Assembly: GCF_030253575.1 (NCBI RefSeq)
Contig: NC_080561.1
Location: 34,185,564-34,249,563, forward strand
Direction: 5' to 3'
Length of the DNA: 64,000 bases
Origin: Rhododendron vialii
Taxonomy: Eukaryota > Streptophyta > Magnoliopsida > Ericales > Ericaceae
Shown here: positions 1-11,119 of the stretch, one piece after another
How the letters are laid out: each line of letters starts with the position of its first letter
Numbering within the stretch: the stretch's first letter is position 1
Program-made: the position numbers and the translations under genes
Notes under the pieces: generated by a model
The model's input: the letters and a program-made list of their open reading frames with translations, nothing else
Told to the model about the DNA's origin: nothing
Database searches by the model: none

Positions 1-760
1 GAAGTACCGGAGTCGAACCACAGAGACGGACGGACGGTGTTGACTCAATTGTGATGAACTTTAGTTTAATCTGGCTCTTAGGTAGCCACCCTTTGTTTGA
101 TTGATTGATTTACTACCTAAATCACTGAATTGATTTAATTAACTATAAATTTAAAGGAGAGTACAGCCGTGGGAACCCAGCGTCTGCAACTAGCCTAACC
201 AATATTTACTCGGGACACAATTATTCAATTCACTGATTTTAGAATAAGAAAAAAAGGGGTTCCTAATAAATGCCCACCACTTGTCACCAGCTCTCATGCG
301 CATTTAAAATCTGATGATGCCTGGGTTTTGTTTATTAGAAAGGGATTTTCTTTCATATCCCAAAACTGTTGGAAAAACGAATTAATTCGTACCCGAGGTA
401 AAACATTGATTAAACTAGTCACAGGACGCCTTCGTCCCGTGGCTGCACCCTGGGGAACTACTCACGCATGCTTGAAATAACAGAAAATAAAACCCTAGAT
501 CGAAACATGATCATCTATTGCAGAAGAGACGGAAAAAAAATAAAAGAAAGATCCACGTAGAATAGATAATAACGAACAACTTTAATTAACGAAGAAATTC
601 GACAAACGTTACCAGAATCCAAGCGATTGAAAGAAATAGTGCAGAAAACTTAAGAACTGAGAGAAAACAAAACAACGTTAGTGAAAAAGCTGCTACGTAA
701 AAGTCTGGAATGAAAAATCTACCCTAAAACTAACTTAAAACGAGGTATTTATATTAATCC
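1..760. repeat. decayed LTR-like dispersed repeat
   Basis: This shares blocks in order with 14585-15180 of unit 1: GAGTCGAA.CCA.AGAGACGG, GGCTCTTAGGTAGCCA, AATTTAAAGGAG, TGATTTTAGA, then CTACTCAC followed by an AAACCCTA block. Both copies are non-coding. The pattern suits a decayed LTR or related long non-coding retroelement, but no ends, PBS or polypurine tract can be fixed. The family assignment is inference. Confidence 0.5.
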
Positions 761-1991
761 CCGTTAAAAACAATAAAAATCCTAAAATTAATCGGAATTG
801 GAACCGGCTTAACCCAAAACGTCAACGTTTTAGGCCCTTTTTAAGCCCCTCGGTAGCGCTATACAACAAATGGTATAGCGCTCGCGAACTTGTTTGAGGC
901 GTTGACTCCGTTGACCTAGCTTTGGCTGTTGTTCTCTCTTAACCTTTAGGTAGCGCTACACCAAAAAGGGTGTAGCGCTAGCCAACTCTCTGATCACTTT
1001 GTGCAACACGCTATGCCACTTCTGAGCGCTGAACTCATTCCCCTGTAGAGCTCACGGAGATTCTGATCACTTCCTCTCGAGTTCTACTTCAACACTTAGT
1101 CTCCAAAGCCTTCCTAGCGCTCTAACTCCATCATGGTCTTTCCGAATACTTCTCATTAGCGCCAAAACATCTCAATTTCCTGCAAATCAAGCTCAAACAC
1201 AAAATCCAACCATGTGCACGTATTAAATGGAAAATGAGAATTAATAGCACGTCTAACGCGCTAATTTCTCTTACTTAGGCGCTTAAATTCATGAATTCCG
1301 CGCGCCTATCAAATATCCACAAAGTTCTCACCAAAAGATTATCCGAACAATAAATAGTTTCACCAATCTGTATGCCAATTTCAAGAACCAAATAAAACAA
1401 ATACATGTTTCCAATTTCAATCATTAATTTTCTAAAACAATAATTTAAGGGATACGGGGAAGTTCGCAAGTACATAACATGCTTAACTACTCACTTGGGT
1501 CCAAAGCTAATGCAATCGAATAATGCGGAACAAGCCTAACCTGAACAAAGAATCATTTAACAATATTATCACTAACTGTATCGTGTATAATATTGTCTAT
1601 AACAATGAAGGACTGTCTAGAAGAATATTTAACTAACCTAGATTAATTACCCAAGTCGCTAGACAACTAAGAACCCAAAACCCTAATTAACTATACCCAT
1701 AGCAGCCACCAAAATCCATCCACGGAAACTCCAAGGATTTCTTTGTTTTCCAAGAACAATACCATGACACCACCTGCTACCCCTTTAAATTACTCACCTT
1801 TGTTCACCATTAAATCATGTATAAAGAACATGTACTCATATCAGTCCAAAATCAATATTTATTCCGAAATCAATATTGCAATTGGTATCAAAATTATTAA
1901 ACTAAGAACTCTTTCCAGTGCGTAGAACATCTTCAAAATCCCTATGCACAACACTAGATCACCACGCGCCACCACAAAGCCACGTAGAACA
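761..1991. other. left flank outside the tandem duplication; no gene recognised
   Basis: No convincing coding region was found; open frames are short and unrelated to known families. Two short hairpins lie here: AGCGCTATAC at 855-864 pairs with 873-882, and TAGCGCTACACC at 951-962 pairs with 969-980. The AGCGCT core recurs near 1023 and 1114. This stretch has no counterpart in the tandem units. Confidence 0.5.
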
Positions 1992-2007
1992 CTCTGTTTG
2001 GTGCTGC

Positions 2008-2240
2008 GGACCCGGGGACCCTGCCGAGCGGCACCCCTGCCGAGCGGGTGCCGAGCGGCCAATCCGGCCGTTCATCTCGGAATCAACGGCCCGAATCGAA
2101 ACATCTTTTTCCTTTTCTTTTTCTTTTTTTTTAAATCCGTTCGGTACCTTTACATCCGGGCCATCCAAAACACTTTTGGACGGCCGAGATGCGCTCGGCA
2201 CCGCTGCCAAGCACCTCTGCTTGGCAGCATCTCCCAATCC
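2008..2240. mobile_element. Mutator-like MITE, 233 bp, unit 1 only
   Basis: The element is flanked by TTGGTGCTGC at 1998-2007 and 2241-2250; unit 2 carries this once, uninterrupted, at about 27395-27404. Its GC-rich ends are imperfect inverted repeats of roughly 65 bp, including GGTGCCGAGCG and CGGCCGT on both arms. A 9-10-bp target duplication with long terminal inverted repeats fits a non-autonomous Mutator-like element. It has no coding capacity. Confidence 0.82.
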
Positions 2241-2250
2241 TTGGTGCTGC

Positions 2251-3651
2251 CCCTTTATTCCCGTTTCAGATTTTTGGGACAATAAACCCTTCATCGACTC
2301 CTATTTCTCCCGCCAAAATCGTTCCTCCTCCTCCCTTATGGACTTCGGGTGCTTCTCCACTTCTCCATCGCTGAAAGCTAAATCTCCTTCTCCCACATTC
2401 TAAAGGTATGCCAAAACAACACCATTGATTGATAATAATTTTTTTCCCCTTTCCTTTTGTTTTGGTTTTTAATTTGGGTTAATTTATGTAAAAATCAAGT
2501 TGTTCATGATCGATTACTTCTTGGCCCTGAAATATGAGGATTGAAAAAAATGGGTGAATTGGTAAATGGGTAGCAAAACAACTAGCTCACCGAGAAAGGT
2601 TCATAGAATACAAAAACTCTCTCTTCTATTTTCAACATGTTTCTAAGAAAAATACTTTTAAAAATACTTTTTTATTTTTTTGCAAAAACTTGTTTTTTTT
2701 TCAAAACTGTTTTTTTTTTGTGAAAACTTTTTTTTATTAAAACCGTTTTTCCCAAAAACTTTTTTTTTTTTTTTTGCAAAAATAGTTTATTTCAAAATAA
2801 TTTTTTAATTAAAACATTTTTATTTTCATAAACTGTTCTTTTTTTTTTTTCAAAATCTTTTTCCCAAAAACCTTTTTTAGAAATGAAAGTTTTTAAAAAA
2901 TTATTTTCTCTTTTTCTAATAACCTGTTTTTATTAGTTAGAAAACTATTTTAAAAAGTTTGTTTTCTATATCACAATTTTTAGATTTTTATAAGTTGAAA
3001 AAGTATTGTGTCAAGTTTTGGTTATTCAATTTTAATTGTATTATTGTAGACCTCTACATTGCTAACCTTAGCAACCCTTATATGAATAACCAAAGGATGA
3101 TGTACAACTTTTGATTATTCCACTGCGGATGCTCTCATCCATTTCATTTTGATTATTCCATTACGGATGCTCTAATAGATTTTGTTCCATAATGAAGTTG
3201 AATGTACTTTTCTCCTCTTTAGAAATTGCCTTGTATATAGAAACTGATTTTCATAATCCAAAAATCTTATTTGCAGACCATTCCGTAAAGAACGCTTTAT
3301 ATAGCCAATCACGTATTTCCAAAGTATTTTTGACGATCCGGATTGAATTGAATTGTGATTGGTCAAAATTGAAAACGAATCTCAGCCATTGATTGCTCGA
3401 ATGGATGGTTGGGATTGCGCCGCTCCATGAATAAGTTTCTCTCTTTCAATATAGGAGTATTTGCAAAAATTGTAGGGGCAAAACAGTAAAATCACAATAA
3501 TAACTGCCTCACCCAAAAAATTAGTTATAGCCAAGAAATGAATCTTGTATTTCTCTTCCCCACAATTGGCCCAAACGGCCAAACCCACTTCACTTAACCA
3601 ACCATACCACCAACAAACCCCAAAAAATCATTCTCGTTCCCCCCTCCTCTC
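2251..3651. other. non-coding; T-rich low-complexity tract 2640-2960
   Basis: No gene was recognised. About 2640-2960 is dominated by T homopolymers mixed with AAAACT-type words, likely slippage-prone low-complexity DNA. The counterpart is 27402-28871. Unit 1 lacks roughly 90 bp present in unit 2 near 27510-27615. The sequence just before 3652 may be the old 5' region of the F-box-associated gene, but no F-box is encoded there. Confidence 0.55.
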
Positions 3652-4607
3652 GCGCTCTACTCCGTCGATCTCGCCGCCGCGAATCCCACCGCGGAGAAGC
3701 TTGATTTTCCTTTCACCGAGTGGCCCAAGGTTTTGGGATCTTGCCATGGCTTGGTTCTGGTTTCCGGCCCAGGTAACGATTCCAACTTCTTGTGGAATCC
3801 CTGACCAAATACCCAATCTCTTGGAATCTGTTTACTATACAATTTATTCTATTTGGAGTGGGTTATGACTCGTCGACAGATGATTACAAGGTTGTGGTGC
3901 TCCTTTACCTTCTACGTGCTGTGTATTCATTGAAATCTGATGCTTGGGGGTAAGTCAAGTTACAGATTACAAGTATCCAGAGGTTCCGGACGGATTTTAT
4001 TTTAATGAACGTCTCCATTGGCTTACTGTGGGTACCCCTATGACTGTTGCTGGTTTTGATATGTCGGGTGAGATTTTAAGGGAAATCAAGCTGCCTGCTT
4101 CTTTTGATAAGTATAGGTATTTTGGTGAGTTCACTGATCATCAAATGGCGGTTATTGGGGGTTCTTTCTCTTTGTTGTTGTGGCCGAGTCATGACTACGG
4201 AGTTGAAGTTTGGATGATGAAGAAGTACGGAGTAAGAGACTCGTGGACCAAATTTACGATTTCTAATCCTTGGTCGGGAATATTCTATGTGTCGTATTTA
4301 TCAGCTGAAGACAAATTTGTGTTGGCAATAAGGGGAAAGATATTTTATTTTTACAAAGAGATAGCGGATGAGTCTGTGGGAAACAAACTGGTTCTATACA
4401 ATTCGGAAAAAAAAAACACTGAGGATCATAGTTGTTTCTGGCATTCCAACTGATTTTTATATTGGGGACCTGTACCTCGAGACCCTCGTCTCTCCTAATT
4501 ACGGAGGACAGATTCGGAGACACAGTGAAGCTTCTTTAGGTGAAAGTTCAAAGCCTTATCAGGTATATTTTCAACATAGAAACCACTCTGTCCCTTCTAA
4601 TAATTGA
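3652..4607 (+). pseudogene. F-box-associated (FBA) domain protein, broken copy
   Basis: The fragments read like the C-terminal interaction domain of plant F-box/kelch-type proteins, the substrate-binding part of SCF E3 ligases. Visible pieces are ALYSVDLAA, GSCHGLVLVSG, FLWNP, then DYKYPEVPDGF, MSGEILREIKLP, WPSHDYGVEVWMMKKYGV and IGDLYLETLVSP. No N-terminal F-box is found upstream. Breaks relative to unit 2 are a net 22-bp deletion after FLWNP (about 3800), which makes a stop, and a 1-bp loss at GCTTGGGGG (about 3945). A further frameshift in an A-run near 4408-4417 is also present in unit 2, so inactivation probably began before the tandem duplication. The family is clear; the paralog is not identified. 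Confidence 0.82.
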
Positions 4608-6399
4608 TTAGTTGTATATACATGTCATATATTACATGAGCTTCCAACAAGCTGTCGGTAGCAATTTCATTAGTTTGGCTCTGGTAAATGGAACATATTT
4701 TGATCGAGGATATTGAAATAGAGGCTTTGAAATGTTAGGAAGTGAGTATTCAGTTGTGCCTCAAATGTGATTGGGTAGCTCCCCTATCTAGTTAAGAATG
4801 CCTCCGGTATTGGAGGGAATTGGCTCCATACTTCATTATGCCCTTTCCTATACCAGTTATTTATACTGCTAGGCATGGTTTCTGGTATGCCCGTTATGTT
4901 TTCTCCTCATATGGTTAGACATTGTTCTCTAATACAGATATATGCCTAGTGTTCAACACTTTTAGTTATGGACAAGTTCAGAAACAACAATCGTTACTAT
5001 CATCTGATCTGCTGAAGGGTTTATTTGCTGTTGGTGTTATGGACAAGCTCAAGTCATTGTATAAAATAAATATACAGATAGGTACAGAGAATGATCATAG
5101 TCAAGGTCTATCATTAGTACTGAATCAAAAGAGCAGCATCAGCAAAATACAAACTTTTTTGTCACGAAATAACCTTTTAGCTCAATTCCAAATGAAAACT
5201 TTGCTTTCCAAAAGGGAAAAAAAGAATACAAGATTTGACAGTAAGAGAAGCACAACCAAATGACAGATTGTGCACAGATCTTTTGAAGCACAAACAAGCG
5301 AAAGGAAAGGTTCGGTTTTTTCGGTTTTGTGACCAATGAGAAATCTTGGTAAAATATGTGGGATTCTTAGATATATATATGCTTGAAAGTAGTTATATAG
5401 TAAGAAGAAATCAGATGGCACTTGGGAATGAAGTTTTTGGAAATTAGGAAGTACTTACAGCTCAAATTTCGTTAATACTTAATGAACAGAACTTGGTATT
5501 CGTACTTGTTCTGGGCCTATCTCAGAACTTGGTAGTGCATTTTACCCCATGACTGAGAAATATCAAAAGAAATGGTACCCCCAATTCCCTTTATCTCAAA
5601 GATTAAACATCATTATTGCTCAAGTCCCATAAGTGGAAAGAAGAAGAACAATAGGAAAGACTTTAGAAGGAATATACTTTACCTTATATCAATGATGTTC
5701 ATACATTTGTTGAAAAAAAGAAGAAAAAAGCTCAATCCTTTCTATAATTTGTCATTGTCGTTTTTAAAAATGAACTGTGTTATTTATTGGATCAAAACAT
5801 AAAGCACTTTTGTGTATAGTTTGTTTGTCATTATTTTTCATCAATTTAAAAATTAATTGTGATTTTTAAATTGGAATGAAAAAAGGTTAATGCACAGAAG
5901 TGTTTTATTTTCTTATTCGAAAACTGGCATGAATATTTTTATAAAGGGCTAAAATTAGGGTACGGGAGAATTATGATTAGCTATGTACTTATCCGAATGA
6001 ATAAGTAATATGTTTTGTGCTTGTGCCCATGCTCTCATTAGTATGGACATGATCCAAATGTTTTTTGTTTTTTTTGAAGGGCAGCATGGTTTCTAGGGAT
6101 ATGTATTGGGTAGCTATCAATTGTAGTGCTGGGTTTGAGAAAGGAGAGAGGGAAGCTGTGTAAGGGTGACACTGTTAGAAACTTAGAGTGGGGCAGCCCT
6201 TGGGACAAGAGAATGTCATGGGAAGGTTGTGGATTGCTTGGGATAGAGTCCTCATGAAAGCCAAAGAGAGGCCATGGCCTCGGACTTCTTGGGGCATTCT
6301 CAACTTGGGGCTTGTTAAGCAGGTAATTATATAGCTAATCACAAAAGTAGGTAATTAAATAAGGAAAATGTTTGGAACACAGACGCTCAGACATTGAAA
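4608..6399. other. no gene recognised; possible decayed PPR repeat near 6080-6170
   Basis: A 113-codon open frame (4922-5263, +) is partly conserved in unit 2 (30184-30531), but I recognise no family and nearly identical duplicates conserve frames by default. Around 6085-6160 the + strand reads a PPR-like MVSRDMYWVAINCSAGFEKG before a stop, which may belong to the PPR relic downstream. Confidence 0.4.
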
Positions 6400-6619
6400 G
6401 TGAGAAAAGGGATGCGGGAAAAGGGTTTGACAAAGGATGTTGGCTGCCGTTGGGTTAATGTGGGTTGTGTTAACTCTTTTGTGTCTAAAAAATCAAAAGC
6501 ATCCTCAGTGTGATGAAATATATGAAACATTAGAACAATTAGCCTTAAAGATGAAAGATGCGGGTTATAGGCCTGGCATTGGTTCAGAAATAGGCACGAT
6601 ACCTGAGTTTGTGGAATGA
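6400..6619 (+). pseudogene. PPR protein E-domain fragment, frameshifted
   Basis: The peptides VRKGMREKGLTKDVGCRWV and HPQCDEIYETLEQLALKMK, followed by DAGYRPG, match the conserved E/E+ region after the PPR repeats in plant organelle RNA-editing factors. In functional proteins this region helps recruit the editing complex. Only this C-terminal piece is present, with no upstream repeat array. Unit 1 has six A's in GTCTAAAAAATC where unit 2 has five, which shifts the frame between the two blocks. The reading then ends with TIPEFVE and a stop instead of a DYW domain. It is a truncated relic; family confidence is high. Confidence 0.8.
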
Positions 6620-8400
6620 ATAACCTTACACTCTAGATTTTGACGGCATGTACTTCGTAGTAAACCAATCCACGAGCTGTGGAATAGAGGCTTTGCTAAG
6701 TAAGTAGTGGCAGTTTTCATGTGAAGTCTTTTAGGGGACTCCGTTGGGAAGTAGGGAGAATGGATTCCCATGGAAAGGTATCTGGAAGGTGGGGGGCCCG
6801 TATCCTGCTGCATTCTATTTTAGGACCGCTAATTAGCTAGTCTTCTTATGGAAGACGATTTGATTACAAGGAGGAGGGTTGTCAATTGGTGTTGCATGTG
6901 TCGGGGGGAGGGGGGAGAGTAGTCTTGCACTCTATCGTGCATTGTGAATTGTCAAGGGATCTTTGTTCTGATTCTTGCTTGTTTTGGGGTGAGTTTGGTG
7001 TTACCGGAGAATATGGGCTGATGTTTTATTTGGAAGAGTGTATTAGGCTAGAAGAAAGGCTAAGCTACTCTCACCTCCTTAGTGAAAAGTAACGCGACAG
7101 AGGGACTTTTACAGGGATAGAATTGTTGGTGAGCAGATTGAGAAGTTATTTTTTTGGTAATGCTGTATAGTGCGATTTATGTGAGATAGATGCTTCTTTT
7201 TGATAGTCTAACGAATTTTATAGATTCATTTGTCTGAAGAGTATCCTCGTCCTTTTGGCGTAACCGTTTTTCTTTGCTCTGTTGTACTTTTTTGGGATGT
7301 TATTAGTGTTTAATGTCCTTTCTCTTGTATTGTCTATTGGTCTTCAGATATCTTCCTAAGTACTATTAGTAACATGAAAAAGAACTTGGCTGAGTAGCGT
7401 TTAGTTTCAAGTTGACAAAATCTTGGTTGCTTGGATCGCGTGACTAGAAGTCCAACATGATGCTTATTGCTTCTCTCTGGTGTCTTTCCCATGGCAATTG
7501 GCTAAAGTATTCCAAGCGAAACAATCATGTCGATCACAGAGCAATGGAAACCTGCAAAAAAACTTCTAAAACTGCACATAATCAGCAGCTCCATGTTTCA
7601 TTGGAGAATTAAAACTCTTATAGGCAGCATTAATTGAAAATTTCAATGACAGTAGGTTCCATGCTTACTGAACTTTCTTTTCCCCATAACAAGTTTCCAT
7701 ATGGAATATCCAGAAATATCATGCCATTCAACATATTGCCACTGCACAAAAATTTGGTTCCTATTTGTGATGTTTGAGTTTGATATATTGCTACATTTCT
7801 GATCAAACCTTTGCCTTTGTCCGTGTCCCGTAAAGAACAATCCAACTGGAAAAGGTTAGAGATTCTAAATCAACATATGCTGATGGATTTCAATCCGGAT
7901 TTGAGATTCTCTTGACAACAACTTATGTTTTTTTGGAAAAGGTAACAAGAGGCAACCAATCAATTAATGAGGGATATGAGGTTCTTGATTGAAAGATGAG
8001 ACCCAAAAAAATTGAGTATCAAGCCCATATTGAGAAGGATGGATTTCTAAAGACTGAAGCTGTTAGGGACTTTATCCTTCTTGAGTTTACGTGTTATAAG
8101 TTCACAGTTAGTCAAATCAGTAGTGAGTGAATCCTGTTAGTCAATGTTCTAAAAATCGCTAGGCGCGAATCGGGCGGAACAGGTGCGCCTAGCACCTAGG
8201 TGGGACTAGTCAGCTGTTTAATCTAGAATCAACATCTATGCAAACGTTGTTTTCGCCCACTCAACAACCTTATTCCATTCATCACACTGCCACCTGATCG
8301 AATTAAATTTTATTTTTTACGGGCATATAACAAAAACTTGTTGTCATAAACTACAAAGAGTGAAATAAATAAAACAGTGACTGCTTCCTATCCCTTTGGT
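6620..8400. other. no gene recognised
   Basis: The counterpart in unit 2 is 35702-37440. A 71-codon - strand frame (7630-7845) overlaps a 16-bp difference between the units and resembles nothing I recognise. Around 8155-8210 there is a GC-rich GCCTAGGTG-type sequence resembling another at 13140-13185; these may be fragments of one dispersed repeat. Confidence 0.4.
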
Positions 8401-8804
8401 ATGTAGCTATTTTGGGCTACGTGTCATACAAAAGAAGCAAACCAATAGGCAAATAGGAGAAACAAACCATTAGGCAAATAGAATAAGATTCACATTCCAC
8501 AACCTAGAATAATCATAAAACTGATAAAAAAACATACTATCTTTAATCTATAATATCTGCAGCTTGTGGAAATTTTGATTACTTACAACCAAATGATGAA
8601 TGGGCTCCATGAACTACTAATTAAGCTATCATCTACGGATCCATTTTCTTTCGTTCTTCATTCCCCCTTGGACGGACACACAACAAACATACCATAATGT
8701 GCACTCTCTTGCTCTTGATGTTGCTAGCTCCATTTCTCGTTCTTCAGGAATGATCAATCTCACCACCATATTGAGGGAAGATGTTCTGACATGTTATTTT
8801 TCTG

Positions 8805-9229
8805 TTAATCCAAAAACAAATCATTGGAAAAAGAGAATATCGATGATGGTTCCACTGTGGCATGAAACATGAAGTTTGGAGACAAGAAGCCTTCACTCTC
8901 GTGATCGCTTGGAAGAAGCTCCGCACTCAACCAAGTTTTTGCATTCTCTTGTTCCTCCCAAATGGCTTCAAATTCTTCAACTGTAAGCTCATTTGGATCA
9001 TTACTCATCACAAAACTCTGTTCTTGCACAAGTAGTTCTTCCAAGAAAGGAGCGACTTCTGTTTGTGTTTCTGGTGCCACAACAATATGGCAATCCATAT
9101 TCTTTTCTTCCATCAAATTCGTTCGAATATGCTTTGCAGGTTTCGGAACTCTAAGGTCATCATCAGTTGTAACAGCCTGATCTACATTCTTTGCTTTCCT
9201 CGGTGATATCTTGGTGTCCTTTGAGTTAA
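8805..9229 (-). pseudogene. NAC transcription factor, 3' remnant
   Basis: Only the C-terminal part of a NAC gene remains. The reading, about 140 codons, starts at DTKISPRKAKNV and contains KNMDCHIVVAPETQTEV, SNDPNELTVEEFEAIWEEQ and a stop after NDLFLD. The block ELT(V/I)EE(F/L)EAIWE also occurs near the C terminus of the intact NAC gene at 18704. Compared with 37842-38808, about 660 bp is deleted, from the codons just before DTKISP back through the whole NAC domain, start codon and TATA region; the join lies near 9229. Without the DNA-binding domain it cannot act as a transcription factor. The intact counterpart of this paralog is not in the window. Confidence 0.88.
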
Positions 9230-9319
9230 AAGTCTTGGACTCTTAACTCACTCCTTGTTTGTTGACAAAATGTCGGACTAAAGGATTTACATCATAAGAT
9301 GATAAGAAATTAAAATTTA

Positions 9320-10474
9320 GGGCAAATTTTCGTAGTCGTCCCTCTAGTTTTATGGTTGTCTTAATTTCGTCCATCTTCTTTCAATTGCTACCAAATAAAC
9401 TGTGTAGTTTGTTTTACGTTCTAAATTGGTAAATCGTTAACACTGTTAATGAAATTAACAGAAAAATATGATTAAAAAATTAAGTGCTCCAATTTTCAAT
9501 TCGGTTGAACCGGTGCGAAGATCTTATTTTTTGATCATTTTATCGTAGATGGTCGTAATGAATTTTTGGCTCTAAGGCCTTTCACCCGAAGACTCCTTAT
9601 TTAGTTTCAGGGCTCTCTTAGGGTACTAATTGAAAGGCTTTAGAGCCAAAAATTCATTATGATCATCTAAGATAAAATGATCAGAAAAATAAGATCTTCA
9701 CACCGGTTCAAACGGATTGAAAATTGGAACACTTATTTTTTATACCATTTATATATTACTCCCTCCGTCCCTATTTTAGAGTCCAGTATTCCATTTTGGG
9801 CTGTCCCTTAATAAGTGTCCATTTTGTAAAGTAAGTGGGTAAAAGTTGGTGAATTTTTCATTTTGCCCTAAAAGTAGATTCCATTTTGAAAAGTTAGTGA
9901 GTAAAAGTGTAATGATGATGGGTAAGTAGGGAAAGTGGAGGAAAAAGTTGATGTGAAAGGTATAATGATGATATCTTTTTAATAAGTTGGAGTTACGAAG
10001 TAGGACACTTAAAAAGGGACGGAGGGAGTAAAAAATATAGTTAAAAAATTAAGTGTTCCAATTTTTAATCTGTTTGAAACGGTGCGAAGATCTTATTTTT
10101 CTGATTATTTTATCTTAAATGGTTATAATGAATTTTTAGCTATAAGACCTTTCAATGAGCACCCTAAAAGAGCCCTAAAACTAAATAAGTAGTCTTCGGG
10201 TGCTCATTGAAAGGCCTTAAAGCCAAAAATTCATTACGACCATTTAGGATAAAATGATCAAAAAAATAAGATCTTCACACTGGTTCAACTGAATTGAAAA
10301 TTTGAGCACATAATTTTTTAATCATATTTTTCCATTAGTTTCATAAACGGTGTTAACGATTTTACCAATTCGGAATAGAAAACAAACTACAGGGTTTATT
10401 TGGTAGCAATTGAAACTAGATGGACGAAATTGAGATAACTGTAAAACTAGAGGGACGACTATGAAAATTTGCCC
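9320..10474. mobile_element. Mutator-like foldback element with 9-bp target duplication
   Basis: The ends are GGGCAAATTTTCGTAGTCG and its inverse, continuing as long inverted repeats of well over 100 bp. Further inverted blocks inside include GATCTTATTTTT and TTCACCCGAAGACT-like pieces. TAAAATTTA flanks it at 9311-9319 and 10475-10483. Length is 1155 bp including a nested Stowaway. The same element sits at 39064-39947, so it predates the tandem duplication. It separates the NAC pseudogene from its old upstream region. Confidence 0.85.
9759..10028. mobile_element. Stowaway-type (Tc1/mariner) MITE, 270 bp, nested
   Basis: The terminal repeats are CTCCCTCCGTCCC and GGGACGGAGGGAG, flanked by the TA dinucleotide (9757-9758 and 10029-10030). 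Unit 2 has the uninterrupted sequence TATATTAAAAAATATAG near 39495, an exact empty site. The CTCCCTCCGTCCC end is the familiar Stowaway signature. It is non-coding and lies inside the older Mutator-like foldback. Confidence 0.95.
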
Positions 10475-10850
10475 TAAAATTTATCTAAAGTACCATGGGT
10501 ACGCCAAAATGTGTGCACCAAGTTTGCAACCGGTTAAGTGGGATCGATGTGCATTGAGGTCCCACACAGTTGATCCGATCAATTCAATTTGTGTAAATAG
10601 GAGTATTATTTTAAGGGTCCTAATTTGATTTTTGGTTTCTGAATTCACATGAACCAAAAGTTAAATGAAGTGATAAGATGTTACCAATGCTCAATTGGAA
10701 CTAATTTTTTTTTACGGCAACATCCTAGAAGCTATTTTAATAAAATTTAAGGGCTCAAATCATTTGTATGAGAGCCCGAGGTAGATCCCACATAACCCGG
10801 TGTACATTTGATCCCTCAAAATCCGTTTTGAATCTATCCTGAGACTCAAA

Positions 10851-11110
10851 AAATGACAAGGGCCGCTCATTTTGTTTAAAATATTTTGTTCAGGCTTCAT
10901 ATAAAAGATTAGCCTCATTCGGATGTCGGTAATATTGTTTACGATACATCCAACTTTGCTTCTCAGAGATAAAGTTGGATGTTACGTAAACGTCCTTGTT
11001 GATATTCAAATGAGCTGATTTTTTACGGAAAGTCTAAACAAAATATTTTAAACATAAAACGAATGGGTCGACTTACCCCAAAAAAAAAATTGAACGGATC
11101 CGGTCATCTT
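10851..11110. repeat. foldback hairpin in the NAC upstream region
   Basis: The left arm (about 10851-10965) and right arm (about 10970-11100) are imperfect inverse copies: GTTTAAAATATTTTGTTCAGGC pairs with the later GTCTAAACAAAATATTTTAAAC, and ACATCCAACTTT with AAAGTTGGATGT. The same hairpin occurs in the opposite NAC arm at 17917-18215 and in unit 2 (40325-40575 and 48090-48370). Confidence 0.75.
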
Positions 11111-11119
11111 TGGAGGATT

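Noticed and set aside
1918..2403. 161-codon + frame and overlapping frames near 1918-2403
   Set aside because: They run across the GC-rich MITE at 2008-2240; the frame exists only in unit 1 and is broken at the element's empty site in unit 2.
7630..7845. 71-codon - strand frame as a possible exon
   Set aside because: Unit 2 has a 16-bp deletion inside it that breaks the frame, and no family resemblance is seen.
8155..8210. GCCTAGGTG-rich segments at 8155-8210 and 13140-13185 as the two ends of one 5-kb transposon
   Set aside because: They are inverse-like, but no matching target duplication is visible and everything between them is explained by other features; more likely two fragments of a dispersed repeat.
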